Part shown: positions 33,152-42,136 of the stretch, piece by piece | How the letters are laid out: each line of letters opens with the position of its first letter | Numbering within the stretch: the stretch's first letter is position 1 | Origin: JALYTY01 sp964546935 | GTDB lineage: Bacteria; Vulcanimicrobiota; Vulcanimicrobiia; Vulcanimicrobiales; Vulcanimicrobiaceae | Length of the DNA stretch: 64,000 bases | Direction: 5' to 3' | Assembly (NCBI GenBank): GCA_964546935.1 | Contig: CAZJLJ010000005.1 | Location: forward strand, 24,636 to 88,635 | Notes under the pieces: generated by a model | Databases searched by the model: none | Told to the model about the DNA's origin: nothing | Seen by the model: the letters and a program-made list of their open reading frames with translations, nothing else | Made by a program: the position numbers and the translations under genes

Positions 33152-36019
33152 CTGCGAGGAAATGCTCACAAGAAATGCGCGCGGGGTTAGACCGAACTGT
33201 TCGCCCGAACCCGTACTCAAATACTCTTGAATGGCATTTGGATCGCTGTAGAACTGGTTCTCCGGAATGAAACGTTGGTGTCCGAAGTACCCGTAGTACG
33301 AGACGGCGCTGTTGAACATGTTGTAGACGCCAACCCGTACTGCCAGATTCTTCGTGAACTGATACCCAATGAAACCGTTCCACAGCGAGTACGGATCCCG
33401 CTGAGAGACGTTGTTGGTTCCGACGAAGTAGCCGTCGATGCGAGCTTCGAGGCCCGCAATCGTCGAGTAATCGAAGCCAATCGAGCCCTGATTGATCGGG
33501 ATGCCCTGAATCTGGCCTCCGTTCACAATGAACGCATTGTTCTGCAGAATGTTGTCGTTTACGCCGAATTGCCGCGCCGATTGCACATCGAAAGCGTAGT
33601 CAACGTAAAACTGACGCGTGAACCGTTGCCGTCCGGTGAACTCGAGGCCCTTATACCGTGCCCGCGCCGCGTTGTAGGTCGTTGAAATGGAAAGAAATGG
33701 AAGCACGGTGCTCGGATTCGCAGGGTTGACGTTCGGACAGACGCTCGAGATCTTCGAAGCGAAGCCCGCGAGCAAAGAGGGCGGGATAGGAACCGTTCCC
33801 GGATACTGAGTGAGAGGCAAATCCGCAGCAAAGAGCTGATTGCTGACTTCGGTTTGGTACAGATTTAGCTGCACCGAGGAATCGCGCTGGAAGCTATGCG
33901 CGTACCCGAACTCGTAGTCGTTTGCCGCTTCAGGCTTGATACCGGGGTTACCGCCGTTACCTATGGTGTTATACGGCGTGCACGTCGGATTCAAGCTGGA
34001 CGGATTTCCCGTGACTTGGACGGTGTTCCCAATCAGCTCCGCCGCCGGATCGCCGGTGGAACGCCCGTACGTCACGCGAAACACATCGTGTCCGGACTTC
34101 GGCCGCACGACAAAAGAAATTCTCGGATCGAAGCTAGTCTTTTGATCGGAGCTTGCCCTTTTCTCCCAGGCATTGAAGTACGTGGAGAAAACGGGATTTA
34201 TCTGAAATGATCCCTTTACGAAAACGCTTCCGTACGAGGGATAGTACGGTGTCTCCCACGAGAACTGATTTTGACCCGTAAACTGATAATCGAGACGCGT
34301 TTGCAGCTGGTGCTCCGAGAAATAGCCGAATCCAATATCGCTGTTCGCGTTTACGATGTCGTCAGTGAACAGATACCCTTGCGTGTTCAGAAACTGTGTG
34401 AAAGCCGTACCGGCGCAACACGTGCCGTCGGGATTTAGGCCCGAAGCGTTGACCGAGCTCTTGAAGTACTTGTAGTGGTTGAAGAAATAGTCGAGCGTGT
34501 ACGTGCTGCGTTTATCGACCGTCGAAAATCGCCCGTGGTAATCGAACATATTCGTTCCGCGGTGACGGTTTTCGCCGCCGCCGAACGGACCGCTGGAAGC
34601 AGCCGCTACTTGCGCCGGCGAGTAACACGCGGATGGATTGCCATCAACGGCCACGACGAGCCCGGACTTGGCTCCGCCGGTGTCGCTTGGCAATGCGCAC
34701 TGAATCGACGGATCGACACCCGGCTGCGCAGCTTGTACCTGCGCGAGACGAGTATCGTAAGGCAAGTTGTCGTTGTCGCCGTTTCCGGTTGAGTCGGAAC
34801 GCTGCCCCGACGCGAACCAGGTTCCCGTTACGTTGGTATTGTTCGACAACGCATAGGTCAGTTTGGCAAGCCCGCCCCGCAGTTCCGTTTGTCCGCCGAC
34901 ATTGTACGTGTTGAGCGCGGTATTACAACTCGTAAGATCGGTGTAGTTATAAGGCGCGCCCGTCGAAGGCGTGAACGGACTTGGCGGTGGATTCGGAAGA
35001 CACGCGCCGCCGTTGGCTAGATTAGAGTTATTGTTTGGGCGGCCGCTTTGCGCAATCCACTGGCCCGGATACTCGCCGTACGTTCCGGTCGTGGAGCCTG
35101 CGAGGGCATAACCCAAGCGTCCCAATGAACCGGTTGCAATTCCGGCGGTCACCAATTTCCCTTGATCGCCGAATCCTTGCGTAAATTCATAGTGAGGCGC
35201 CCGAGTCGGCGAAAGCGTTTCCATGTCCACTGTGCCGCCGATCGAATCGACGCCGTATAGTCCGCTGGCGCCGGAACCGAACGTTACTTGCACTTTGCTC
35301 AGCTCGAAGTACGGTGAATCCGCAAAGTTAAAGGAGCCAGGATACGCGCCGCCGGGAGAATTGATGCTATAGACGCCAAGCGGCCCGACCGGATGTCCGT
35401 CCAGTAACGCCTCGGTTTCGGATTCACCTAGGCCGCGAATGTTCAAGTAAATATCGTCGCCGACCGACGACGACAAGCCCGCAATATTTACACCCGGAAT
35501 CGTTCGCAATTGATCTGCGAAGCGAAGATTATTCTCGTTCGCAACAAGCGTTGGATCTAGCGTTCGAGTGATCGTCGTGGTTGAAGCAATCGCGTTGCCC
35601 GCGGTGGACGTCGTACTGTAAATGGTACGTAAGCCGCCGGCGGTTGAAGTTACCCGCGAAAGGACGAAGTTCGCCACAACGTCGTGCCCGGTCAACACCG
35701 CTACATCGGCGGTACGCGACGTGCTGTAATCGCGTGCGGTTGCGAGCAATGTATAAACGGCCGGGGCGAGATTAGTAAAATGAAAAACACCACGCGAGTC
35801 CGACGCCGTTTTGGAAACTTGCTGATTACCCGAGTACAACGTTACCGTTGCGTCGGGGATCGAGAGCGCAGTGCTTTGGTCTACAACTGTACCGGAGATG
35901 TTCCCCGTTCCGCCCGCGGTAGTCGCGGAAACGGACTGGGCGCAAACAGACACGGGGAAAAACACAAGGCTGCCGATTGCGAAGGTCGCAAAGGCAGCGC
36001 GCAGGGCGCTAAACAACAT
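33146..36019 (-). CDS. Large TonB-dependent receptor with N-terminal regulatory-like domain
   Basis: A 957-aa outer-membrane receptor. Signal peptide (1-27), a CarbopepD_reg-like domain (about 40-125, GNISGTVVDQSTALSIPDATV), a plug (ADQLRTIPGVNIAGL, LNIRGLGESETEALLDGHPVG, FGSGASGLYGVDSIGGTVD) and a long barrel rich in Asn, Ser and Tyr ending in PRAFLVSISSQL. No FpvA-type signalling domain is present. GAGGAG precedes ATG 36019. It is monocistronic, convergent with btuD. The ligand is unknown; cobalamin is not implied because there is no riboswitch on its side. Confidence 0.88.
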   Translation of the reverse strand: MLFSALRAAFATFAIGSLVFFPVSVCAQSVSATTAGGTGNISGTVVDQSTALSIPDATVTLYSGNQQVSKTASDSRGVFHFTNLAPAVYTLLATARDYSTSRTADVAVLTGHDVVANFVLSRVTSTAGGLRTIYSTTSTAGNAIASTTTITRTLDPTLVANENNLRFADQLRTIPGVNIAGLSSSVGDDIYLNIRGLGESETEALLDGHPVGPLGVYSINSPGGAYPGSFNFADSPYFELSKVQVTFGSGASGLYGVDSIGGTVDMETLSPTRAPHYEFTQGFGDQGKLVTAGIATGSLGRLGYALAGSTTGTYGEYPGQWIAQSGRPNNNSNLANGGACLPNPPPSPFTPSTGAPYNYTDLTSCNTALNTYNVGGQTELRGGLAKLTYALSNNTNVTGTWFASGQRSDSTGNGDNDNLPYDTRLAQVQAAQPGVDPSIQCALPSDTGGAKSGLVVAVDGNPSACYSPAQVAAASSGPFGGGENRHRGTNMFDYHGRFSTVDKRSTYTLDYFFNHYKYFKSSVNASGLNPDGTCCAGTAFTQFLNTQGYLFTDDIVNANSDIGFGYFSEHQLQTRLDYQFTGQNQFSWETPYYPSYGSVFVKGSFQINPVFSTYFNAWEKRASSDQKTSFDPRISFVVRPKSGHDVFRVTYGRSTGDPAAELIGNTVQVTGNPSSLNPTCTPYNTIGNGGNPGIKPEAANDYEFGYAHSFQRDSSVQLNLYQTEVSNQLFAADLPLTQYPGTVPIPPSLLAGFASKISSVCPNVNPANPSTVLPFLSISTTYNAARARYKGLEFTGRQRFTRQFYVDYAFDVQSARQFGVNDNILQNNAFIVNGGQIQGIPINQGSIGFDYSTIAGLEARIDGYFVGTNNVSQRDPYSLWNGFIGYQFTKNLAVRVGVYNMFNSAVSYYGYFGHQRFIPENQFYSDPNAIQEYLSTGSGEQFGLTPRAFLVSISSQL

Positions 36020-36065
36020 GCGTAACTCCTCGAAGAAACCCGCTAAAGCACACGCTAGAGCGCTT

Positions 36066-36094
36066 TTCTTATCGAGGGATTATCCAGCTGTTAA
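36066..36094 (-). promoter_or_regulatory. Candidate promoter of the large TonB receptor
   Basis: On the minus strand TTAACA (36094-36089) and TAAGAA (36071-36066) are 17 bp apart, about 50 bp before ATG 36019. The -35 is one mismatch from TTGACA; the -10 matches only three of six bases. The 99-bp spacer between the receptor and the upstream secreted protein otherwise shows nothing. Confidence 0.35.
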
Positions 36095-36118
36095 CGCTAC
36101 CAGGAAGCGACTGTGCAC

Positions 36119-36526
36119 TTACCGGCGATGCATTTGCAGTTTGCGATAAATGCCCCGAATATCGCCGCCGAGCACCCATCCGAGCTTTCCTTTTAAAGGC
36201 CCGCTTACGATCACAATGCCGACGGCGTCGTCGGGTAGCGACGAATATTTCGACTGCACGAAATTGCTGACACAGCTTGAGACGATTCCGCGCGTTCCAG
36301 GCGGCGCTAGTAATGCGTGCGGCAAGAGAGCCTGCGCTTGATCCCAGGAGCCGCCTTGGTATTCACGCATACGGAACCGTGAGTCCCAAACGAAAACGTC
36401 GGGATCGTCGCTCGTCCCGTACAGAACGATGTGATCGCCCGAACGTAAATGGCATTCGGCATTTGCCGGCGCCAATGCCGTCACGAAAAGCAGCAGCGTC
36501 GCCAAGAAAGCATCACGAATGCGCAT
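36119..36526 (-). CDS. Small secreted protein of unknown function
   Basis: A 135-aa protein with a signal peptide (MRIRDAFLATLLLFVTALAPANA). The mature part has two cysteines (ECHLRSGD and SSCVSNF) that could form a disulfide, and a basic C-terminus. The segment ADDIHV-like order GDHIVLYGTSDDPDVFVWDS suggests small beta strands. I do not recognise a family. It starts 14 bp inside the end of the phosphatase gene and is probably co-expressed with it. Confidence 0.7.
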   Translation of the reverse strand: MRIRDAFLATLLLFVTALAPANAECHLRSGDHIVLYGTSDDPDVFVWDSRFRMREYQGGSWDQAQALLPHALLAPPGTRGIVSSCVSNFVQSKYSSLPDDAVGIVIVSGPLKGKLGWVLGGDIRGIYRKLQMHRR

Positions 36527-37892
36527 CGTGATTCTCCGGGTCGTGCACGCGTATGGCGAGCACTGCTAGATCGTCGCGCGTACGATTACCGCCAAGCGCG
36601 CGAACTTGTGCCACTAGCTCGTCGGCGAGTAGCTGCGGCTGATTCGAGCTGCGCCCGATCAATTGCATCGCGCCGAGTTCATGCAACTGTTCGCCTGCCC
36701 GGTTCCGTGCTTCGGTAAGTCCGTCCGTTGCTAAAACGAGCGTATCGCCTTCTTCGAGGTACAGCGTCTTGGTTTCGAACGGCTCCTCCATTACGCCAAG
36801 GACGGGGCCGGTAACCGAAAGCTGCGACACACCTGATGAACGTCGAAGGAACGCCGAATCGTGCCCGGCGCTTGCGTATCGAAGCTGCAGCGTCTCCGTG
36901 TCGAGCACGGCGACGAACATCGACACGAACAGATACGGGTTTTCGACCGTCTGCGCAAAGGCGGTGTTGAACTCCGCGAGCATTGCGCCGGGATCGCGGC
37001 GGCGTAGCCCGATGCCGCGAATCGTGAATTTGATGAACGCGGTTAGCACGGCCGCATCAACCCCTTTGCCGCTCACGTCAGCGATCAAGATCAGCGCAAG
37101 CGTATCGGAGAGCCGATAAACGTCGAAAACGTCGCCACCCACGGCGACATGGCTGCTTGCCGAAAGATAGGCGCTCCCGACTTCCGCATTGGGAAGCGGA
37201 ACGTGCTCGCTTCGAAAGGCACGTTGCAGCGTCTCGGTGATCGTGCGCTCCTCGGCGAGTTCGCGGTCCGCCCTCGTACGGAAGGCGTTGAAGAGAATCG
37301 CCAGCAGCCCGAAGACGAGCAGCCAAAAAACACGGCCCACCAGCGAGCGGTCCACTTGCTCCTGTGTCGAACGCGAGAGGCCCACGCCGGTCGCCGCCAG
37401 TGTCGAACGAATAGACTGAGTCGTCCGGTCTTCATAATCGGAGAAAAGTTTGTTCTCTTTGTCTATTTGAGCGATGTCTTTGCCGGGGTGCGCTAGAAGC
37501 GGCTCGGCGATTTTTCGTCGCCAATTCGATTGAAGAGCCGCGTAGTCGTCGAGTGCGTCGGCGGCCGCGGAGAGATTTTCCCGGCGAAGAGTGTCGCGTA
37601 GCGAACGTTCCTTCTCGTCGAAGCGTGCTACCGCGTTGCGATACTGATCTTTATAGAACGGATCGCGCGTCAAAGAGTAGCCGCGGACGGAGTTCTCTTC
37701 ATCGATCTGCAGCCGCGAAAGTTCTTCCAGCGAGACTTGGGCTTGTTGAATCGTCGAAAGGCGCGCGAAAGTAGCGACGGTGCCGGTACGCGTTTGAAAC
37801 GCGCCTTGGACCGCAATGGCTACGGCGATCGCCAGGAACGCAGTAATGACAAGCGCTCCCGGAATCCGGTAGAACGGTACTCGGCTTCTCAC
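36513..37892 (-). CDS. Membrane PP2C/SpoIIE-type phosphatase with CHASE3-like sensor
   Basis: A 459-aa signalling phosphatase. A first helix (about 12-32), a helical periplasmic sensor of CHASE3 type (35-185, with SVRGYSLTRDPFYKDQY), a second helix (190-205) and a cytoplasmic SpoIIE phosphatase domain. The metal-binding motifs are GGDVFDV, IADVSGKGVDAAV, ASAGHDSA, ATDGLTEARN and TRDDLAVL. Such proteins usually dephosphorylate an anti-sigma-factor antagonist; no partner is in the window. TTG 37895 and GTG 37892 are adjacent starts; GTG is chosen. Confidence 0.87.
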   Translation of the reverse strand: MRSRVPFYRIPGALVITAFLAIAVAIAVQGAFQTRTGTVATFARLSTIQQAQVSLEELSRLQIDEENSVRGYSLTRDPFYKDQYRNAVARFDEKERSLRDTLRRENLSAAADALDDYAALQSNWRRKIAEPLLAHPGKDIAQIDKENKLFSDYEDRTTQSIRSTLAATGVGLSRSTQEQVDRSLVGRVFWLLVFGLLAILFNAFRTRADRELAEERTITETLQRAFRSEHVPLPNAEVGSAYLSASSHVAVGGDVFDVYRLSDTLALILIADVSGKGVDAAVLTAFIKFTIRGIGLRRRDPGAMLAEFNTAFAQTVENPYLFVSMFVAVLDTETLQLRYASAGHDSAFLRRSSGVSQLSVTGPVLGVMEEPFETKTLYLEEGDTLVLATDGLTEARNRAGEQLHELGAMQLIGRSSNQPQLLADELVAQVRALGGNRTRDDLAVLAIRVHDPENHDAHS

Positions 37893-37968
37893 CAAATCGA
37901 CTTACGTCGCAACGGCTTTCCGCCGGCTCCTAGGGGTCGCCATTTCCATCTCCGAACGTGAATGAGCC

Positions 37969-39318
37969 ATGCAAACGCAGATAAACCCCGGTCTTTTCAA
38001 GTCGTACGACGTTCGCGGGATTTATCCGTCAGAGCTGAACGACGACATCGCCTACGCGATCGGGCGCTGTTTCGTACCGCTCCTCGGAGCGAAGCGCGTA
38101 GTCGTAGGCCGAGATATGCGCCCGTCGGGCGAAAAACTGTACGAAGCTTTTGCGCGCGGCGTGACGGAAGCCGGCGCGGACGTCACCTATATCGGATTGG
38201 TTTCTACCGACGCGCTGTACTTCGCCGTCGGTAAGTATGGCTTTGACGGCGGCGTCATGATCACGGCTTCGCACAATCCCGCGCAGTATAACGGGATGAA
38301 GTTCACGGGTGCACGCGCAGCTGCTCTCTCTTTGGAAACGGGACTCGCGCAGATTCGCGACCAGCTCGTACGCGGCACTCTTCCGCCGAAAGCCGAGAAG
38401 CCGGGAAAGATCGATGAGCGCGAAATTCTTGACGATTTTGCGGAACACTGTTTGTCGTTCATCGATAGAACGAAAATCAAGCCCTTCAAAATCGCAATCG
38501 ATGCCGGTAACGGCATGGCGGGAGAAACCGTTCCGCACGTGTTCAAGCATCTGCCGTGCGAAGTGATCCCGCTGTACTTCGAACTCGACGGTACATTCCC
38601 GAATCACCCGGCAAGCCCGATCGAGCCGGAGAACATGGCCGATCTGCAGGCAGCGGTAAAGAAACACGGTTGCGATTTGGGCGTTGCGTTCGACGGTGAC
38701 GCCGACCGCATGTTCGTTGTAGACGAGAAAGCGGAGCTCGTCGACGGCAGCACCGTCACGGCGCTGGTTGCACTCAACACGCTAAAGACGCATCCGGGCG
38801 CTAGAATTCTCTATAATTTAATCGGCAGCCGTAGCGTCCCCGAACTCATTACGAAGGCCGGCGGAATTCCGATCCGTTCGAAAGTTGGCCACTCGATCAT
38901 CAAGAAAGTGATGGCCGACGAAGATATCATCTTCGGAGGCGAGCATTCCGGACATTTCTACTTCAAAGACAACTGGTACGCGGATTCGGGGATGATCGCG
39001 CTGATGCAGTGCTTGGAAGTGTTCAGTGAAGCAAACAAGCCGGTAAGCCAAGTGATCGCACCGATCGACACGCGCTTTCGTTCCGGTGAAATCAACAGCA
39101 CGGTGAAAGATATTCCGGCGAAACTGCAAGAACTGCAAGACCGCTACAAGGATGCGCAGATCGACTATCTGGACGGCGTTACCATTCAATATCCGCATTG
39201 GTGGCTAAACGTCCGGCCGTCGAACACCGAGCCGCTCCTGCGCCTGAACGTAGAAGGCGACACGCGCGAACTGATGGAGCAGCACCGGGATGAGGCGTTG
39301 GCGCTGATCCGCTCGTAA
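37969..39318 (+). CDS. manB: Phosphomannomutase / phosphoglucomutase
   Basis: A 449-aa enzyme moving phosphate between C1 and C6 of hexose phosphates, feeding GDP-mannose or UDP-glucose for envelope sugars. The phosphoserine loop is MITASHNPAQYNGMK, the metal loop AFDGDADRMF, the sugar loop GGEHSGH and the phosphate-binding loop VRPSNTEPLLR. All four are intact. The length is normal. It begins a four-gene run with the dynamin-like protein (10 bp downstream), nagA and cfa. Specificity for mannose or glucose cannot be told from motifs. Confidence 0.92.
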   Translation: MQTQINPGLFKSYDVRGIYPSELNDDIAYAIGRCFVPLLGAKRVVVGRDMRPSGEKLYEAFARGVTEAGADVTYIGLVSTDALYFAVGKYGFDGGVMITASHNPAQYNGMKFTGARAAALSLETGLAQIRDQLVRGTLPPKAEKPGKIDEREILDDFAEHCLSFIDRTKIKPFKIAIDAGNGMAGETVPHVFKHLPCEVIPLYFELDGTFPNHPASPIEPENMADLQAAVKKHGCDLGVAFDGDADRMFVVDEKAELVDGSTVTALVALNTLKTHPGARILYNLIGSRSVPELITKAGGIPIRSKVGHSIIKKVMADEDIIFGGEHSGHFYFKDNWYADSGMIALMQCLEVFSEANKPVSQVIAPIDTRFRSGEINSTVKDIPAKLQELQDRYKDAQIDYLDGVTIQYPHWWLNVRPSNTEPLLRLNVEGDTRELMEQHRDEALALIRS

Positions 39319-39328
39319 TAGAAACCAT

Positions 39329-42085
39329 ATGAGCCGGGTCGACATCGATGCAATGCGCCGCTACGAGCAAACGCGCGACGAACTCGTCGCGCGTTTGCTT
39401 GCGATTGAAGAGCTTATCGGTGATGACCGTCGCAAGAGCATTGCAGCGACGCGCAGCCGCCTCGAACGCGGGAAATTCGTTTTGGCGGTCGTCGGAGAGT
39501 TTTCGAGCGGAAAATCGTTCTTGCTCAATGCGTTGCTCGGAAAGTTCCGTTACGAAGAGATCACCGGCGGTCAGAAACAAATCGTCGGTCTTCTCGCGAC
39601 GGACATCAATCCGTCGACCGCGACGATTACCGAACTCGAGTACGGTCAAGGAAGCGATATCGCCACGGCTGTGTACGAAGGCGGACGAACCGAACGAATT
39701 CCGCTCGACCGCCTAAACCGGTTTATCGCGGTAGGTTCCGGCGAAACCGGCACGATTCACGAAGCGACCAAAGATACGATCGCAACGGCCGGCCAGCTTA
39801 GCGATGCGCCCTCACGCGTCGTAGTGACAACGAACTCACCATTCTTAGAGCGTGGCTTCGTCGTCGCCGACACACCGGGACTGGCATCGATCAATCCGGC
39901 GCACCGGCGCGCGACGCTGCAATTCTTGCCGACCGCCGATGCCGTGCTCTACTTGATCGACACGCAACAGCCATTCACCGAAGGCGACGCGTCGTTCCTC
40001 GGAATCATTCGCCAGCACATCGATTCGATTTTCATCGTTCAAACGAAGATCGATCTGTGGCAACAGCCGCAAAGCGACGGGCGTGTCGCGTGGGAACACG
40101 CTTACGAACGCATTTCGTCTTTGGCGGCAATCCACGCGCCGGGGACTTACGTTTATGCTCTCTCGGCACGCGAATACGTGGACGGTATGCTCGCGAACGA
40201 TCCAGGCCGGATCGAAGAGAGCCGCTTTCCGCGCTTCCTCGCAGCGCTGGACGCGTCGTTGATCCGGCGCACGGGCCGTGCGCGATTGCGTCGCGCTCAG
40301 GATCGCGCTGCCGCTGCCGTAGACGACACCGTTCAACAAATCGGTGCCGATATCGAGATGCTGGCACTTGACGAAGTTGCGCTAGCAGCTCGCCGCGCCG
40401 AAATCGTTCCGGTCGTACAGCAACTCGATCAACGTTCTCGCGATGAGCGAAACGCTTTGCTGGCCGCCGGCACCGCGGTACGAAGCCGTACGAACGAACG
40501 CGGTGCGCGTCTGATCGAGGCGTTGGAACACGCGCTTGGACAAGCGTTCGATACCGCAGACGTTGCAAAATTGCGCGACCGCGAACGGTTGCATATCATC
40601 GTCGATCGCGTCCTCGCCACCGTGGTCGAAGAGTTTGCCACTCGAGCGGCCTCGGACGTACGCGACGAAATCGACGCGGCGTTGTTGCGCGCTCAAGCCA
40701 TTGTCCCGCTGCGTTTCTCGGCGCACGACGCGGCCGCGACCGCCTTCGGCGCCGAACCCGGGACAAGTCTGTGGAACGGTGATCTTTGCGAAGCGATTGC
40801 GGCGACGATTGTACTCGACGCAATTGGGGGCCCCGCGATCGGACTCGTTCACGACATCTCCACACGCTTCACAAGCCGCCCGCACGGGCAATATATGAAG
40901 CGCGAGCTCATCGCCGATCTACGCGCGGAGATTTTTCCGCGCTTTGGGCTTGAAGTGCAAGCATTCAGCGAAAGAATCGGCGCGCGTTTGCAACGCGTCT
41001 ACGACGAGCTTGCACAAGCGCTTTCCTCGGCGGTCGTCGAGAAACGCGACTCGGAGATCGGCAGCATAGATCGTGGGCTCGCGGCGCATCGGGCTCGCGA
41101 TGCCGAACGCGCACGAAGCGAGTTGCAGGCGCGCCGGGAAAGCCTCTTACGCGAACTTCAAGCGGCACAGGACGTGGTCGCCGACTTTATGGAGCGCGAA
41201 GAAGAGATCGCGCCCGCCGATCCGGGTTCCGTCGCAGTTCGTATGTCTCACGCCGACGCGTCGTTCGACCGCAATGCGTACGACCGTGGATTGCGTCCAT
41301 CGCGTTGGCGTGTGGCAATTCTTGGAGCATTGCGCCGCGGCAAAACCAGTCTCATCAACGCGTTCGCGGGAAAACCCGTTCTAACCGACGACGTCGCCGG
41401 AAGCGCCCGGTTTCCAATTCACGTGCGATACGGCGAACGCGATCAAGCCTATGCACTTGAAGAAAACGGCGATTGGCGCGAAATTCCGTTTGCGACTGCC
41501 ACCGAGGAGGCAGCAAACTCGCCGGTGCTTTTGCTCGTTCCCTGGTCGCTGCCGCGCGAACTCGTATTAGTCCACGCGCCCGCATTCGACTCCGGCGATG
41601 CGAGCGCAGAAGACGTGAACGTCGTCGCCGCATCCCACGCGAGCGAAATTCTCTGCCTCTTCTCGCGCCAGCTCTCCGATCGGGAGCTCGCGCTCTACGA
41701 GCGAGTCGCTGAATTCAATAAGCCGATGCTTTTTGCGCACACGATTGCAGATAACGAAGCGCCGAACGAGCGGCGCCATGTCGTCGAGCTGGCACAGCAA
41801 TATTTGCACGAACGGAACATCCCGGCGGAACGCGTGTTCGTCGTTTCCGCGCACGAGTACGGTGAGGCGAGGCAGGAAAAGCGCGCCGCCGCGGGGTGGA
41901 ATGAAACCGAAGCGTTACTGGCAACACTTGAAGCACATGCGGAATCGCATATGGCAAGACTAGATCGCTTGGCGCGCGCTGCGAGCGAACAAGCATCTCA
42001 ACCGCAGCGTAAGGGAAAAGAACTCGAAGTGGATGGCGAACCGCGCCGGGGCTTTTTCGCACGTCTTTTCGGCAAGGGGCGCTAA
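39329..42085 (+). CDS. Tandem dynamin-like GTPase
   Basis: A 918-aa protein with two dynamin-type halves. The first G domain (about 45-300) is complete: GEFSSGKS (56-63), ADTPGLASINPA and VQTKIDLW. A long helical stalk follows (330-640), with a moderately hydrophobic stretch TIVLDAIGGPAIGLVHDIS that may be the membrane paddle. The second half has a P-loop GALRRGKT (666-673), but its DxPG position reads HAPAFDSG and its TKxD position reads HTIAD. The C-terminus is RGFFARLFGKGR, basic and amphipathic. Bacterial relatives (BDLP, DynA) remodel membranes. It lies directly upstream of nagA and cfa. Confidence 0.85.
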   Translation: MSRVDIDAMRRYEQTRDELVARLLAIEELIGDDRRKSIAATRSRLERGKFVLAVVGEFSSGKSFLLNALLGKFRYEEITGGQKQIVGLLATDINPSTATITELEYGQGSDIATAVYEGGRTERIPLDRLNRFIAVGSGETGTIHEATKDTIATAGQLSDAPSRVVVTTNSPFLERGFVVADTPGLASINPAHRRATLQFLPTADAVLYLIDTQQPFTEGDASFLGIIRQHIDSIFIVQTKIDLWQQPQSDGRVAWEHAYERISSLAAIHAPGTYVYALSAREYVDGMLANDPGRIEESRFPRFLAALDASLIRRTGRARLRRAQDRAAAAVDDTVQQIGADIEMLALDEVALAARRAEIVPVVQQLDQRSRDERNALLAAGTAVRSRTNERGARLIEALEHALGQAFDTADVAKLRDRERLHIIVDRVLATVVEEFATRAASDVRDEIDAALLRAQAIVPLRFSAHDAAATAFGAEPGTSLWNGDLCEAIAATIVLDAIGGPAIGLVHDISTRFTSRPHGQYMKRELIADLRAEIFPRFGLEVQAFSERIGARLQRVYDELAQALSSAVVEKRDSEIGSIDRGLAAHRARDAERARSELQARRESLLRELQAAQDVVADFMEREEEIAPADPGSVAVRMSHADASFDRNAYDRGLRPSRWRVAILGALRRGKTSLINAFAGKPVLTDDVAGSARFPIHVRYGERDQAYALEENGDWREIPFATATEEAANSPVLLLVPWSLPRELVLVHAPAFDSGDASAEDVNVVAASHASEILCLFSRQLSDRELALYERVAEFNKPMLFAHTIADNEAPNERRHVVELAQQYLHERNIPAERVFVVSAHEYGEARQEKRAAAGWNETEALLATLEAHAESHMARLDRLARAASEQASQPQRKGKELEVDGEPRRGFFARLFGKGR

Positions 42086-42136
42086 GCGCCGCAACGTCGA
42101 ACGGGTCAGCCGGTTCGAACCACAGGGGAGGCCACT

